The notes: generated by a model not told the origin, from the letters alone. A stretch of DNA of 64,000 nucleotides from Klebsormidium nitens (GCA_000708835.1 DF237438.1:1-64000), one strand, 5' to 3'. Shown: positions 37,563 through 49,959, counted from the first letter of the stretch. Numbers and translations: made by a program.

Positions 37563-40168
37563 ATGGTGCCCTCGCTTCAGGCCAGCCCCGCCGCAGCGGA
37601 CGAGGATCTGAAGCTGTCCGTCTCAGAGCAAAATCTGTTGCGCAATGCTGACCCCCAGCGAGCAGACTCAGAGCGCACCCCATGGTGGACCGGCCTCGTT
37701 CTGTGCTCTGCCATCCTCGCAGTCTCCAGCGCCGCTGCTGCCTTTAAGTACATCGAAGGAGCAGCCCCCATCACGAGGGCGGGATGGAGGCTGCAGGTGG
37801 GGGGCCGACTGTTGGGAGCTACAACCCTCTGAACTGCCCATGTTATGAGAAATTCTTGCTGACAGTGCTGCAGCTTTTGTGCCCTACCCGCCTGCATCCG
37901 TTGGTCCTTAAGTCCCCTTAGCCCCCCTTGCTGCATGACTCAGTTGCTGTTGCTGTGTGGCAGGTGACCACCCTGGCGGTGAGCCCCCTTGCGTATGCTC
38001 AGTGGCGCACGCTGGCCCCCGAGCTGCGGCGGCGTGCGGGGCAGCCTGCCACGCTGGGGCTGCTGGCGCTGTCGGGGGCGTGCCTGGCGGTCCACTTTGG
38101 CACCTGGGTCTACAGCATTGATCACACCAGTGAGCAACGGCTGCCCACCTTGGCAGACTCTTGTGCTTTGCTCTCAGTCTGGGAATATTTGCTTCAGCCC
38201 CAATACTTAGCAGCTCAAGATGCGCCAGCGATATCATACACTAAAATGTCTGGCAGACATTTTAGTCTGCCAGACATTAGTCTGGATGCCTGTGACATGA
38301 TGCACAACATGTGGTGGCGGTGTTCTTTCCCCTGCCCGTCTTCAGGCCGTCTTCATCTTCTTGGTTGATGTTGTTCCTGAGCCTTAAGCTGGCTCTGCCG
38401 TCTCTTTTGCCAGGCCTGCCCCACTCGCTGCTCCTGGTGTGCTCCAGTCCACTGGTCCTCGCGGTTGCGTACTGCCTCACTTGCCGGCCCATCTCGTGGG
38501 GGGAGATCGGTGGGGTGGCCCTGGGCACGGGGGGCGCAGCCCTGCTGGCGCTGTCAGCCAAGAGCGACCGGGATGTGACTGTGCAGGGGGACGTGGCCGC
38601 GGTCCTGGCTGCGGCAGCCTTCTGTGGCTACATCACGTGTGGGAAGAGCCTGCGAGGTGCGCGTCTTGTTTTGTTCCCTGTCATTTTGGGGCCGTGCCAG
38701 AATCAATCTACTGCCACAGGACCACAGTATTCCTACGTAGCCACAGTAGAGTCTTGACTCTGTCACCTTACTTCACTAGACTTGACTACCCTCTGAAATT
38801 CTGATGACCTATACTGTGAACTTCGAAATTGACTGAACAGGCCCGGCCTTTCGAGGCCTTTCGAGGAACTGCAGAAGGCCGGCCTGTGCTTTTCGCCTTC
38901 CTTTACGTGTCCTTTTGACCCCGTTTCATCTGCTCCCTTGCAGACTGGCTCCCTTTGTTTTGCTACTCCTTCCCAGTCTCCCTAGTAGCCGCGCTGCTCC
39001 TGGCATCTGCTGGCATGGTGCTGGAAGGGTCGGGCGGCCTGGTGGACAACCGGCTGACGGGGCCCTTCTCCTTTGTGACCCACTCGGCGTACCTGCTCCC
39101 AGTGCTGTACCTCGCACTGGGGCCCGGCATCGTGAGTGGGCCACCCGCAGCATGTCGCAAAGTTTTGCAGGGATCCTATCTCATAATGCTGTTCTTTTAC
39201 GAGCAACATTTTCCAGACACTGTTCTGACCTCAAAGGTGAATTTTTGGTTGAGGGATGCCATTTGCCTGTAACACTGCTCTGGCCTTTTTCTATAAAACG
39301 TGTTTGCTCCAATTGCCCGATTCCCACGTCTTTCGCTCTTGGTTGTCAGGTGGGCCATGCCGGCCTGAACGCGGTGCTGCGGTACATGAGTCCGCTGTCG
39401 CTCAGCCTGGCGGTCTGCGTGGAGCCGCTGCTGGGCAGCCTGCTCGGCTGGGGGCTGCAGGTGTCGGCACTGCCAAGGTAAGCCCGCTTTGGGCCATGCG
39501 CCCAAGAACACGGAAGTTCTTTCCAATCTTTGAATGAAATCCCGGATATTGTTTGGTCAATTCTGTGGGGTCTGGGACGTGATTTGAACTGGTACTAACT
39601 TTTCATGCCACCAGTCCGTAGTCAAGCTAACTGGGTCGTACAAAAGTCTGGCATGTGGCGTTCTTGCGAAGCACGCGTTCCTGCCTGCTTGCCAGAATAT
39701 TCACTTGGGCGGGCGGGGTGCTGCTGATCGTGGCGACCATCGTCACTCAAATGGCTAGCCAGCAGCGGCTGGAATTGGCCAAAAGGCGGCCCGGGGGTAC
39801 CGAGCTGGTGAGAAGTCGTTGAAAGCTTTGCACTTTACGGTCTGATTCTCTTCCAAGTGTCGACGGCCTGGTTTTTGCCTGTCCTTGCTCGTCGGGTCCT
39901 GCTGATGAGACGTATGAGACTGTCTGCCTTATGAGCCCGTTCAAGTCGAGGGAGTCGTTGATGTCATTACTATGATTGATATTGTGCAAAGACTGATTGT
40001 GCCACTGCCTTCCGCCATTGTTGCCAGGTCCTCCTTCCGCTATCCGCCCCGGACGACGTTTTGGAGGGAACGGAGGAGAAACTGTTATTTGAGGGGGAGG
40101 GGCTGGCCGCGCAGCGAGATAGGCGGGAACGGGAGGCGCTGCTGGAGGAGGGTGCCGCACTGAAGTGA
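37563..40168 (+). CDS. EamA/DMT-superfamily membrane transporter (7 exons, 403 aa)
   Basis: Exons: 37563-37796, 37964-38129, 38414-38656, 38944-39131, 39350-39477, 39696-39807, 40028-40168. The protein has about ten hydrophobic segments, for example WWTGLVLCSAILAVSSAAAAF near the N-terminus, SLLLVCSSPLVLAVAYCL, GGVALGTGGAALLAL, YSFPVSLVAALLLASAG, LSLAVCVEPLLGSLLG and TWAGGVLLIVATIV, in the two-fold pattern of drug/metabolite transporters. The paired signatures AGLNAVLRYMSPLSLSL-VEPLLG are characteristic of EamA domains. A short cytosolic acidic tail follows the last helix. The substrate cannot be told from sequence; relatives move nucleotide sugars, amino acids or purines. Start choice: first ATG in the frame, about 40 residues before helix 1. 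Confidence 0.88.
38245..38278. repeat. 14-base perfect inverted repeat in transporter intron 2
   Basis: AATGTCTGGCAGAC (38245-38258) and GTCTGCCAGACATT (38265-38278) are exact inverses with a 6-base loop. An RNA hairpin in the intron is possible. Confidence 0.75.
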
Positions 40169-41222
40169 TTAGTAAGGGGCTTTTTTCTTCGATCGTGAAG
40201 AATCAGTCAGATACATGTCCGGAATCGAAAAAGGATGCCGCTGGTTGAAAGCGCCGGTCCAAAGCTTTCAGTCCTTTGCTCTTTGCGGTTAGAAAGCTGG
40301 GGAGACAGGGTCTCCCCATAGATGGGGCGAAACGAGATCAAGTTGTGGAAACCAAAGACTTGGAGGTACAGCATTCAAGGACAACCATATGCGCCGTGGC
40401 ACGCGAAAAAGAGTTGTTTTGACATTGATGTATCGAGTAACTTATTATGAGCGCCGCATCACGATTGTGAGGCCTTATCGGTGCTGGTACGCGCACAGGG
40501 TTCAACGGTTGCCAGTATGAGGAGTCCGCCGCTATATTGTCGAGACTTAGGACGAATTGAAGGAATCTTGCATGAGCGGTCTAGGCGCATCTTAATTCCA
40601 TGATTCACTGAGCTGTGCGTATGATTGCAGATTTGGGGACCTGCGAGCGCAACCTGCGCGTCTAGCTGCAGGCTCACTCGTATAATGCGCCGCTGATTAG
40701 CTTCATGCATGCATCGACTAGTCCTCAACTTCACATCGCTGACCGCCACGCGGTCACTATATATTTGCCTGATCGATTGTCACTGCATGATCGACTGAAG
40801 CTGGGGTGCGTGTCAGTGTAAAATTTAGTCCATGACACTCACGTTGACATGTGCATGAAGATGCAGATGACGACCCATGCATGGTGACCCGATGGGGTTC
40901 TTTTCTTAAGCGCTCAATGCCAGAACCCTCAATTCATGTTTCATGTACGCACATATGCACGTTGCAACCAACTTTCCAGGGCCAAGCTAAACCCGGCGAA
41001 TACGCAACGAGTCGCAGGAGACAGCTGCGGAAGGTCATCGCCCATCTTTTCAGCGTAAGCGAGATGAGCATGGTGAAGACCAGATCGGCACGCCGCAGCC
41101 ATTAAAAATCGACGGCCTGCTAACGCATGCAGACAAAACAACAAAATTGTTGCAAGAGCGAGTTGGTTCTACCAAGCAGACTCGGTTTCGCAGATATTTT
41201 GTCCGCAGCAATCATCCTCGTT
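40169..41222. other. intergenic, nothing recognised
   Basis: 3' regions of two convergent genes. Two CATGCATG sites are at 40704 and 40876. Only short frames without resemblance to known families are present. Confidence 0.55.
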
Positions 41223-43123
41223 CTATGCCTTGACGGCTTGCTTCGGCTTCTCGGGCACCTTGGTGTCGGGCGGCGGCGCGGGGTTCTTGACGTCGAGCAT
41301 GCCCTTCTCCTTGAGCTTCGGGTCGAAGCGCAGGCTCTCCGTCGACTGCCGCGCCGCGTAGCTGGCCTTCAACTCGGCCTCCACCCGCCGCGCCACTTGC
41401 TTCAGGGCCTTCGCTGTCGGGGGCCCCGGCGCGGCCTCCTCCACCGCCGCCTTCTCATCGTCCGTCATCAGCGGGCGCACGTCCAGCGGGTTCTCCCACC
41501 TGCGGCCGAGTGGAGCGAGCCGGGGTGAGGCACAGCGCAGAGGGACAGGAGTCAACGACCTGGGCAGTCTTTTCCAGGCACAAATTGAGTAGGGAGAGAG
41601 GTTAGAAAGCCGCTCACAAGTGCCCAAGTTAGGGTTCACGCTTTCAACAGATACGCCAACGGTTGACAAAAGTGAACGGCGGCTGTGCGCCTTGGCGTCT
41701 GCTTTGTCGGCGCCTCTGGTCTGTAAACATTCGTTCAAGACAAGACGTGAACCTCATCAGATTCTCCAGCTAGGGAGAGTGTTCAATGCCCATCCTGCTT
41801 TTCCCCCGCTCAACGTCCGCTGGCGACCCACAAACTCGGCGGCATGCCGCCTGATGTCGACTCACCTGTTTTGCTCGGGCCCGTTGTCGTTCCCTGTCGG
41901 CCGGTAGCCCAGCTCGGCAATCCAGGCGTCGCGGATGGCCTCCAGCGCGCTGCGCCTGGGTGCCTTGATGTGCTGCACCTTGACGGCCCAGCACTGCAGG
42001 GGCACGCGCGCAAAGTGCAGCCGCAGAGAGGGGCCGATCTGCACGGCGCCAAGCACGGCGCGGATCAGGGACGAGGGCGAGCGAGAGACTCCTGCCAGCT
42101 GTATATCCCAGCGAACTGAGGACAGCTTTGGACCCCATATCCGTACGCGACTTCAACTGCACAGAAGACATGTCCTGGTAACACAGTGTGTGTTGATGGA
42201 AGAGAAAGCAAGCCGGACACCAGAAAAAAGTAAAAACCCTAAAACCCTAAAACCCTAACGAGTTTAAGTCCCACTTCGTGTGTTTCAGAAACTGTCTCGC
42301 AGGGCGGCTCTCGGGCTTTGGTGCTCTCACCGCACGGGAGATGCCCACGTGACGGACGACTTTCTCTTCATCGAAGATCGCATACACGCTGGCCTTGGCG
42401 TCCGCCTGCGAGCAGTCCGCAATCTTGCCCTCCTCCGTCAAGAACGGCACCAGCGGCAGCTCCGCCAGGGGGGTCACCGGAGCAGCACCACGCCCCGCCC
42501 GCCGCGCAGCCGCCTGCCGCCGCTCATACTCCGCTTTCGCAGCGGCAGTGGCCGCCCGGGTGGCTTCTGCAGAACCGACGAAGAACCACTTCAAAGAGCG
42601 CTGCGGATTGTTATGCGGAAACTTGCGGAACGTCCAGCCAACCGTCAAGCACACGAGGAGGAAACCAAAGGTTGCCAGTACAGACGTGCACGCGCTGTAT
42701 CTGTTGCCACCAGCAATGCAGCGAGGCACATACTGTACGGCAAAGCGGTTTGCTCGGCATATTTCCAATCTGCTACGACAGTGGTGCCGCTGTTCACACA
42801 TGACGGAACATTCCAGCTGCCTTCTCGAGTCGATCCCGCAACTGAGTCTGTTAGTGCCCACCTGCGTGCTGGTCCGCCAGCTCTAGTTTCTTCTTCCACG
42901 CTGGCTCGCCCTCCGCTCCGCCCTCCGCCGCAGCCGCGCGCACCGCAACCGAGTGAGATCTCCCTTGCGGCTTGGCTGTTCTGCTACCTTGCTTAACGCC
43001 CAGCAACCCAATGACACCGTTCTTGAGCGCAAGCTCCTGTGTGTGTGTTTCTCCTAGCCCCTGACTACGGAGGGCGGGAGACCCCGCTAGGAAGCGAGGT
43101 GCAACGGTTATAACCGTAGCCAT
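41223..43123 (-). CDS. GIY-YIG-like plastid protein (4 exons, 315 aa)
   Basis: Exons 43123-42862, 42566-42331, 42038-41866 and 41499-41223 are in phase. The first 65 or so residues (MATVITVAPRFLAG..., rich in Ser/Arg/Ala, ending near SVAVRAAAAEG) look like a chloroplast transit peptide. After an Ala/Arg-rich helix comes VYAIFDEEKVVRHVGISRA, then SLRLHFARVPLQCWAVKVQHI and ALEAIRDAWIAELG. This matches a plant and algal family of small plastid proteins with a GIY-YIG-like fold (plant members read like AVYAVYDSDG..FIGLSR, from memory of the family). Whether it is a nuclease is doubtful because the first GIY glycine is absent. The C-terminal tail is charged and Pro-rich. Intron 2 contains a telomere-like repeat. 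Start choice: the ATG preceding the transit peptide; an earlier in-frame ATG at 43240 would add 39 residues. Confidence 0.75.
42237..42258. repeat. interstitial telomere-like repeat, CCCTAAAA x about 2.75
   Basis: CCCTAAAACCCTAAAACCCT, then AA, lies inside intron 2 of the GIY-YIG-like gene. Read on the minus strand it is TTTTAGGG, the Chlamydomonas-type telomere unit rather than the Arabidopsis TTTAGGG. Confidence 0.8.
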
Positions 43124-43484
43124 GATAACTCTACACGCAACTCTTTCTAGCCTAGCAGAAACGACCTGGGAAACAAGAGAACTCGAGGATGAGCAGTCTG
43201 GAGGAAAACTTAAGCAACTCGAATCTTGTCGATCGTCCAATCTGCATGACCATTGAAACAGACTCGAGATGTCAGCTTGTGGTCAAGATGGGAACACAAT
43301 CGATACGACGAAATCGGATCGGCTCCTCTTCTCTGTGATATCTACCTTTAGTGGATCTTGGCTGAATCTCGCTGAGTAGCGGGACGATCCTCTTTCAGCG
43401 AATGGAGTATGACAGCCAGAGAGTATAGGAGAATGCAGCTCGATGCTGGCGGTGCTGCCACGTTCTTGTAAAGATGCTCACCGC
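43124..43484. promoter_or_regulatory. upstream of the GIY-YIG-like gene / 3' end of Maf
   Basis: A 361-base spacer between two minus-strand genes. It should hold the promoter of the GIY-YIG-like gene and the Maf 3'UTR. No specific motif is claimed. Confidence 0.4.
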
Positions 43485-45703
43485 TTAACCTAGAGGTAGC
43501 AGGCCCTCCTCAATCAACCTGGTCAACTCTTCCGAAAATCTGCAGCGAGACCCACAAGTAGAATGAAATCTAATATGCAGCAAAGATATCAAACACTGAT
43601 TTGGCATGCTTTGCGCTAAATCCGCTAAGGTAACTACCAGTTCTGAGGGAGACAGTTTACGCAGGAGATAACTTCGGATATGCAAAGACCGCGGCTGGCT
43701 GCTGAAGCATGTGAAAAGCCCTGATACTTTTCAGTCGGCCTGTAGATACCAGGTGAGGCTTTGAGGGGTGGTGCGTACCTGCAGAGGGGGAAGCCCATCA
43801 CCGTGAAATAGTCCCCCTGCAGCCGGCGCACCAGGCAGCCCCCCAGGCTCTGGATGCCGTACGCGCCCGCCTGCAGTCACGGGAGACCCCACATAACACG
43901 AAAGTACTTTTTAAAAGTAATGTCGATACTGCCCAAACAAGAATGTCAACGTCTCAACAACCAAGCGGCTGTGCTTATAGCAACAAAGTACTACAACTTG
44001 GCGGCCAGGTTGTTGCCACCACATCACTCCTGTTTTAAGGAGGGAATGTAAGTGACGCACTGGCATGAAAGTGTGATTGGTTCCACTTTGCTCGGCGCTC
44101 GCACCTTGTCGAGGGAATCCCCCGTTGCGACGTATGCGTCGATGGTGGCCTCCTGCAGCGGGGCAAACTCGACCTGGGTGGTCTCAGAGAAGGTGCGTAC
44201 CAGGGGGCCAGAACCACCTGCTGGGTCTGAGGGAGAAAAAGAAACATGATGTCAGAGGGCCACACACCACCTTACAGACAGGTGCTTAGAGGAGCTCTTG
44301 ACTGCTGCATTGATGAGACTATAGCGCACGCATTGGATTGGTGGTGATACAGCCGGTGTGAGATGCAACAGCTCTGACGTGATTGGGGATTGTTGATCTG
44401 GTTTGAAACACTGTGTAGTGATTTTTGGGGGAGCTTAGTAAGCTACAGTCAGTGCCCGGCGCAACAAATGAAGACGGCTCACCTTGCACTTTGGGCAGAA
44501 GAAGCACCACCCCCGTATGCACCGAGTGCCACTCGCCTGCAAGGGAGCGAACACCAATTAGAACAGACGACTCACACCTGCAATGCACGCTTCTCCAGGC
44601 CAATGCTTTTAGAGCAAGTGAACGCTCCTTGCCAGCGTTCATCGATTCAAAGGTTGTCCTTTCTTACAGGCGGTCAAGACCGGGGGAACTGGTCATAAAA
44701 TGTTGCCCGTGTTAGAATTGCACTCTTCTGCCCCTGTGCTGCTTAGAAGGCTCACCGCTGAGGCGCGTGAGGAACTCCTTTGCCTGGGCTGCGTCACGGG
44801 GCTTCTCCAAAATCACCCCACCGTGCTCTACCACAGTGTCCGCGCCAATCACCAAGTCCGGCTGCGCACCACCCTGCACAACACAACTAAGATGAGCATC
44901 CCGTGCGGTTACATTGAGAGTACGAGGCTCACAGAACCACCAGCAAAAGAATCTTTTAGAGCATTGTCTAAGAAGATAGTGATTTGGGTTTTCTGGGCCT
45001 GCTGCCAAGGAACAATGGCAAAAACCAAATTGTAGGCCTTGTACGAATGCGTACGAGAAAATTGGACGACTTGCAGTCTTACCTCTGAGGCGCACCTGAG
45101 CGCCACCTCAATTGCCTTGTGGGTGGCAGTCTCGATGGCGTACAGCGCCGCAGTTTTGAAGCTGCTCTTGTCCAATTGCTCCTCAAAAGTGGACGCGATG
45201 CACTGGATGGTAAGGCCCTGCATAAGAACAGTAGGCTGTCTCAGACTAATTTGCAGCATGGCTTTGACAAACCCTGTCAGTTCTCAATTCCAATATGGCA
45301 TTGAGTTTCAGGCGCCATGCCTGTGCAGAAGGCTTTGCTGAATTCAGTAGTCTGCGCCAAAAATTGACTGTGAGTCAACAGGACGGCAATGCAATGCTGG
45401 CATTATCAAGCATTGAATCTAAGCAAATCCGAACATCTTATCCACATGGCTCCAGAGAGTTTCCCTACATTTGACAGCAATGCTCCACTAACCATCACGA
45501 CACACGCAAGAATCAGAGGTGGTTGAAAGGCAGCCCACCAGTCCCTGCAGCAGCTCTTTCCTACGCGGGCTTTGTGACCCCAAGATGATGCGCTTCTGGG
45601 AATTGAGCTTGGCAATGTGTTGGAGCACCATGCTAGGTCCGGACAGGTGCGGCGGGCCGCCCTCTTCTTCTCCCTTGCCTTGGCCCTTCACTGTCAGCTT
45701 CAC
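43485..45703 (-). CDS. Maf-like nucleotide pyrophosphatase (7 exons, up to 246 aa)
   Basis: Exons: 45703-45539, 45217-45083, 44873-44756, 44536-44483, 44226-44105, 43870-43779, 43539-43485. Motifs of the Maf/ASMTL family are all present: ILGSQSPRRKELL at the N-terminus (phosphate-binding S-x-S-P-R-R), ASTFEEQLDKSS, IGADTVVEHGGVILEKP with the catalytic Asp, TGDSLDKAGAYGIQ and LVRRLQGDYFTVMGFPL. Known Maf enzymes hydrolyse dTTP/UTP or modified nucleotides to monophosphates, cleaning the nucleotide pool; a cytosolic role is inferred. The annotated start gives a 24-residue leader; the internal Met at 45631 (MVLQHIAKLNSQ) would give 222 residues and fits bacterial homologues better. Confidence 0.93.
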
Positions 45704-46077
45704 TAAAATTTTGTGTCGCAGGCTGTGGTAGAAAATGTTGACAACTTAGGAACTCGTCTATATGGCATGGGCCAAACGGTGTGTAGCCACATGCCGCCGT
45801 ATTGTTGACGAGCGCCTGCCGGTTTTCGAGTTAGACCGCCTTTTGTGCCCTGAAGAGGTGGCGTTTTGACAATCTTAGCGGTAACGCTATCATTCTGAAG
45901 AAAGAATCGATTTCTTCTTATACATGCACATTCTGCCAATATATGATCCAATCGGAACAAGCTAGAACCAGGTATTACTATTATGAGATTGACAAATTGT
46001 GCTGTTGATCAAGAGTATGACATGAGGCGTGCAGGACACTAGGCTGCATCCCTCGCGCCAAAGATTCTCATGGGACG
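45704..46077. promoter_or_regulatory. 374-base head-to-head promoter region (Maf / sirtuin)
   Basis: Divergent starts with a short AT-richer spacer. Both promoters must be here. No TATA box is clearly placed. Confidence 0.5.
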
Positions 46078-48983
46078 ATGGGGAACTCACATCGGTCTCC
46101 TCCGAAGGAGGATTGGGTTTTTGAAGAAGATGACCTGGTGGGTGACCTTACTCGGGGGCACGGCGCTGACCTGTTTGCCCCACGAAGCTCGGACGCGTCC
46201 TCACTCCACATGGGGGCTGTAAAAGCAGGCCAGGAAGGCGCATCTGACAGCTGTGGAACCCCGGGGCTGCAGAGGGAGGGGCAACTAGACGAGTGCGACG
46301 CTTCTTGCCCCAAAGACCAGCTGGAAAAAGTGAGCGTCGAGGATGAAAGGAAGATGGGAGGGGAGCAGGCTTCTACTTCAGGACGGGACAATGCGTTTGC
46401 AGCTGCAGCAGACGTTTTGCTGAGGGGGGAGTGTGTTGTTGCTTTTACTGGAGCGGGGATTTCAGTCGAATCAGGTAAGAGGCTTTTGCTTGAGAAAGCG
46501 TTGCGAAACATTTTGCAATGGGGAACGTCGTTATCACTTCCGCCCAGCTTGGCCCCAAAAGCACAGTCGCGATGTGCCTCGTTTGTGAATTATAGCGCGA
46601 AGCAGGTGGAGCTGGTGCTGCATAGTTCGGCAGGTTGATGTAACATGGGGGACGAAAGTCTCTGACTGATACCAGAAGAAGTTGCTCCGAAATCTGTTCT
46701 GATGTTCCATCCTCCAACACTGGCAGCTTCTATGCTTTCTTGCTGACTATGCCTTCTCTGGAGGGAACTTCCAATTGGATTTTTTACTTAGTCACACTTC
46801 TAATGTCACGTCTAAGTTCAGCGCTTTGTCGCGTCCAGGTATCCCAGACTTCCGGAGCCCAAGCGGGTTGTGGGCAAGGTTCGATCCGGGTCTTTATTGC
46901 AGTTATCCAGCTTTCATTGAGAGGTGATGGTCGCAGAAGCCCCACAGACCCAAAAATGGCTTGGTGGCAGACATCTTCAATTCTAAGCTGGCAAGTGCGG
47001 AGAGTTTCGAGAACCATGGTGATTGCGTGCACTGGATTGAGAAACGGCACGTTTCAAAGCACTAGACATCTGCTTGAAGATGACGAAACAGACCACCACA
47101 TCCACCCTCGCTCTTGAAATTGTTGTAATCCCAGTGAACAGTGAAGGGAAGGAGTGTGTGAAGTTCATGTTGCAATGATTGTTGAACGACCTTGTCGGGG
47201 TGTCTGAGAAACACTTTCTGCATGGTCACAGTAGTTCCTGGGAAGTTCCACAGGCCACGTTGAGTGTTTGTTTCGCTGTAGTGAGATGCCTCTGCGCTAT
47301 CCGTAGGCCAGAGTTGTTTTGGACGATGGCGCTCGAGATGCAGTGGTTGACGGGCGATGCGGAGCCCAACCGCGGGCACGCAGCCCTGGTCCAGCTGGAG
47401 CAGCTGGCGGGGCTCCGCTGCGTGGTCACACAAAACGTGGATGGCCTGCACCAGGTAAACGGGAGCAATCTTTAACATTCTTTCAAAAGAGGAGCCGAAT
47501 CAGTGAAAGGAAATAAAACATTGGTCCAAAGCACCAAGAGACCAGTGGTCAAGAGTATCTGCTTTGAAAGTATGGCAATGGCCAAAAGGGAGGAGCCTCC
47601 TGACAGTTGCTAGGCTTCATAGCTGCCCTTGCGTTCTGTTACGGGTCTGGCGATTCCCGGGAGGATTGTCCTTCATGTCCCTGCCATATTCGAAACATCC
47701 TCGACAATTGTCTTTTACAATGAGATCCATTCCAGTCAATTGTGCCGACCTAAGGTTTGGGTCATCCGTTCTTCTGATTATCCAGAAACTTTGCAGGAAC
47801 TTCCAATCGGATAAGCCCGTGTCACAGCGCGCCCTTGCCTTGCGTCTTGCAATCCTGGCTGAGCTCCCCTCCCCCCGCCGCCTGGTGCAGCGCGCCGGCT
47901 CCGCTGCGGTCCACGAGCTGCACGGCACAGTGTGCACCATGACTTGTGTGGCGTGCAAGAAGAAGCGCTCCGTCTGGCGGGAGATGGAACGGCTCCGCTC
48001 GCTGAATAAAAAGCAGGTATGGGGCGGCATTGCGCACTCTGCTTTTGGGGGAACCTTCGGATAAAAGTCCACAACAAGGGCGGCCTCGATCCTAACTCTT
48101 AGGCTGGCCAGGAAACCCACGTGTGTGAAGGCATTGAATGTTGCGCTTTTGGCTGTCGATGCTGGTTAACGAGGCACCCTGCGATTACTCTCCTTCTGTT
48201 TGTGCATGGCCATTCGCACATGAGCCCAAACTCTCGCCAGAGGGCAGCATCAAGGCGCACTTCGCTTTCCGCTTTTTTTTCCAAGGATCGGTCCTGACAG
48301 TTACGTTCTTCTGCGCAGCTCGAGCCTGCCGACGTGCCGCGCTGCCATCGCTGTGCCGGCGCCATGAAGATGGACGTGGTCTTGTTCGGTGAGGCGCTGC
48401 AGTACGCGGTGCTGCAGGAGGCCATGCGGGCCGCCACCGCAGCTGACGTCATCCTGGTCGTTGGCACCAGCCTCTCGGTGAGTGCACATAGTAGTGCTGA
48501 CGTGTACGCGTAGCTATTGCGGGCTTGACGGTATGGCATGGTTGCGCCCAAAAATGTGATCCTTCTGAGCCGTTTGGCTCGATATTGAGTAACAATGTTA
48601 CTTTCAGAAAGTTGGAAGCTGTTGTCTCTTGGAGCGCCATGTGCTGATGATTGGTAACACTCCGATTATTTTTGAAGCATCGTTTCAGGTCCTCTCATTG
48701 TTCTCAGGTCGCTCCCGCAAACAGCCTGGTGCAGCAGTGCAAGGCGCGCGGTGGCCAAGTCATCGTGTGCAATCTAGACGACTCGGGGCAAGAATACGCG
48801 GACATTGTTTTGCAAGGGAATGCCTCAGACACGCTCGAAAGACTGGTAGCGGCTTGCACCCAGAAGCTCGATGAAAAGCGACTGGGATTGGAAGCACTCA
48901 TCAACGAGAATCGGCAGTTGCCCGCTCCAAGTGAAAGGACGCTTGCGTTGGATCGAGCCCTCTCTGTTGGCAGCCTTCTATGA
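46078..48983 (+). CDS. NAD-dependent protein deacylase, sirtuin (6 exons, 396 aa)
   Basis: Exons: 46078-46474, 46839-46923, 47307-47454, 47891-48016, 48319-48477, 48708-48983. The SIR2 core runs from residue about 110: AFTGAGISVESGIPDFRSPS (NAD-binding loop), TQNVDGLHQ with the structural Asn-Asp, VHELHG with the catalytic His, two zinc CxxC pairs (CTMTCVACKKK spans the first; CHRCAG the second), MKMDVVLFGE, VGTSLSV and NLDD. The first about 105 residues are acidic, low complexity and probably disordered. Sirtuins remove acyl groups from lysines using NAD. GISVESGIPDFRSPSGLW and the ARFDP that follows look bacterial-like rather than like plant SRT1 or SRT2; this is an impression that needs a tree. 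It is head-to-head with Maf. Confidence 0.93.
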
Positions 48984-49959
48984 CAATAGTAGAAGCGTGC
49001 TGGCTTGCGCGACCAGTTTGATGCATGGTCAAGTGGGTCTGACGCAACTTTTGATAGCCTTGCCGATGTGGCAGCCTCTAGAAATAGAGGGACTTCGCTA
49101 GAGGGAACACTTGATTCCTACTACGTCGTTTTTTTTACTGATCCAACTTCCTTGGTGTGAACCACTGGAAGCCGCAGTACATGTGAGTCACTTCAAGCAC
49201 CCATATGTTGGCTGCAATCCACTGAGCACGCGTACTTAGGCATTGACGGTCCGTGCTTGATCGGAATCTAGATGGTCCTGCGGCCCGGCCGTGAGGCACT
49301 GCATATGTGTTTCAAAATCAAGTTCTAGCTGACATCTACAAACCGTGGGCCCGCACCTAGCTCTAGCTAGCTTGCATCAATAATGAAGGATCGCGATGAG
49401 TGCCCGCCCCGCGTGCACCGTCATGCATGGGAGTCGATCGATTTGCAATTGCAGTCGCGGATTGTCTGGACGTATGCAATGATCGTTGCAAAGTATCACG
49501 GCATGGAATGGTCCGACTATAGAGCTGCTGCATGATTGAAGTATACCAGATCTGACATCTAATGGTACGTGACTGCATGAAAGCTATTCGCTTACTAACA
49601 CATCCGACAGACTGAGTTCGTCTATACTGTCATGCTGGCATGCACAGCTTAGGCTGCCGCAGCCAGGGAATTCCACCGACATAAATTACTCCTGTAACGA
49701 TGCGATCAGCTGCACGTCCGGTGAATCTTAGATGGTGCACGCATGTATAAGTGCATATCCATTCCAGAATGGGCCGCATGTGAACGGATGTCCAAAAATG
49801 TCAGTAGTAGCAGGCCAAGCCACTGATTGTGAATGGCTGCCGTTCCCTGCAGTGGTTGCCAAGAAGTGTCTGCATGTCACACTGGGCATGACAACCCCTC
49901 TGGCCCATTGTTTTGCACGTTCCAGGAGTACCTTTGAACAGGTGCGTCAATCACGTCTT
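48984..49959. other. intergenic between convergent sirtuin and pyridoxal kinase
   Basis: Contains both 3'UTRs. One CATGCATG is at 49422-49429. No gene was recognised. Confidence 0.55.

Noticed and set aside
42280-42996. 238-codon plus-strand frame
   Set aside because: Antisense to GIY-YIG-like exons 1 and 2, no domain, GC-driven.
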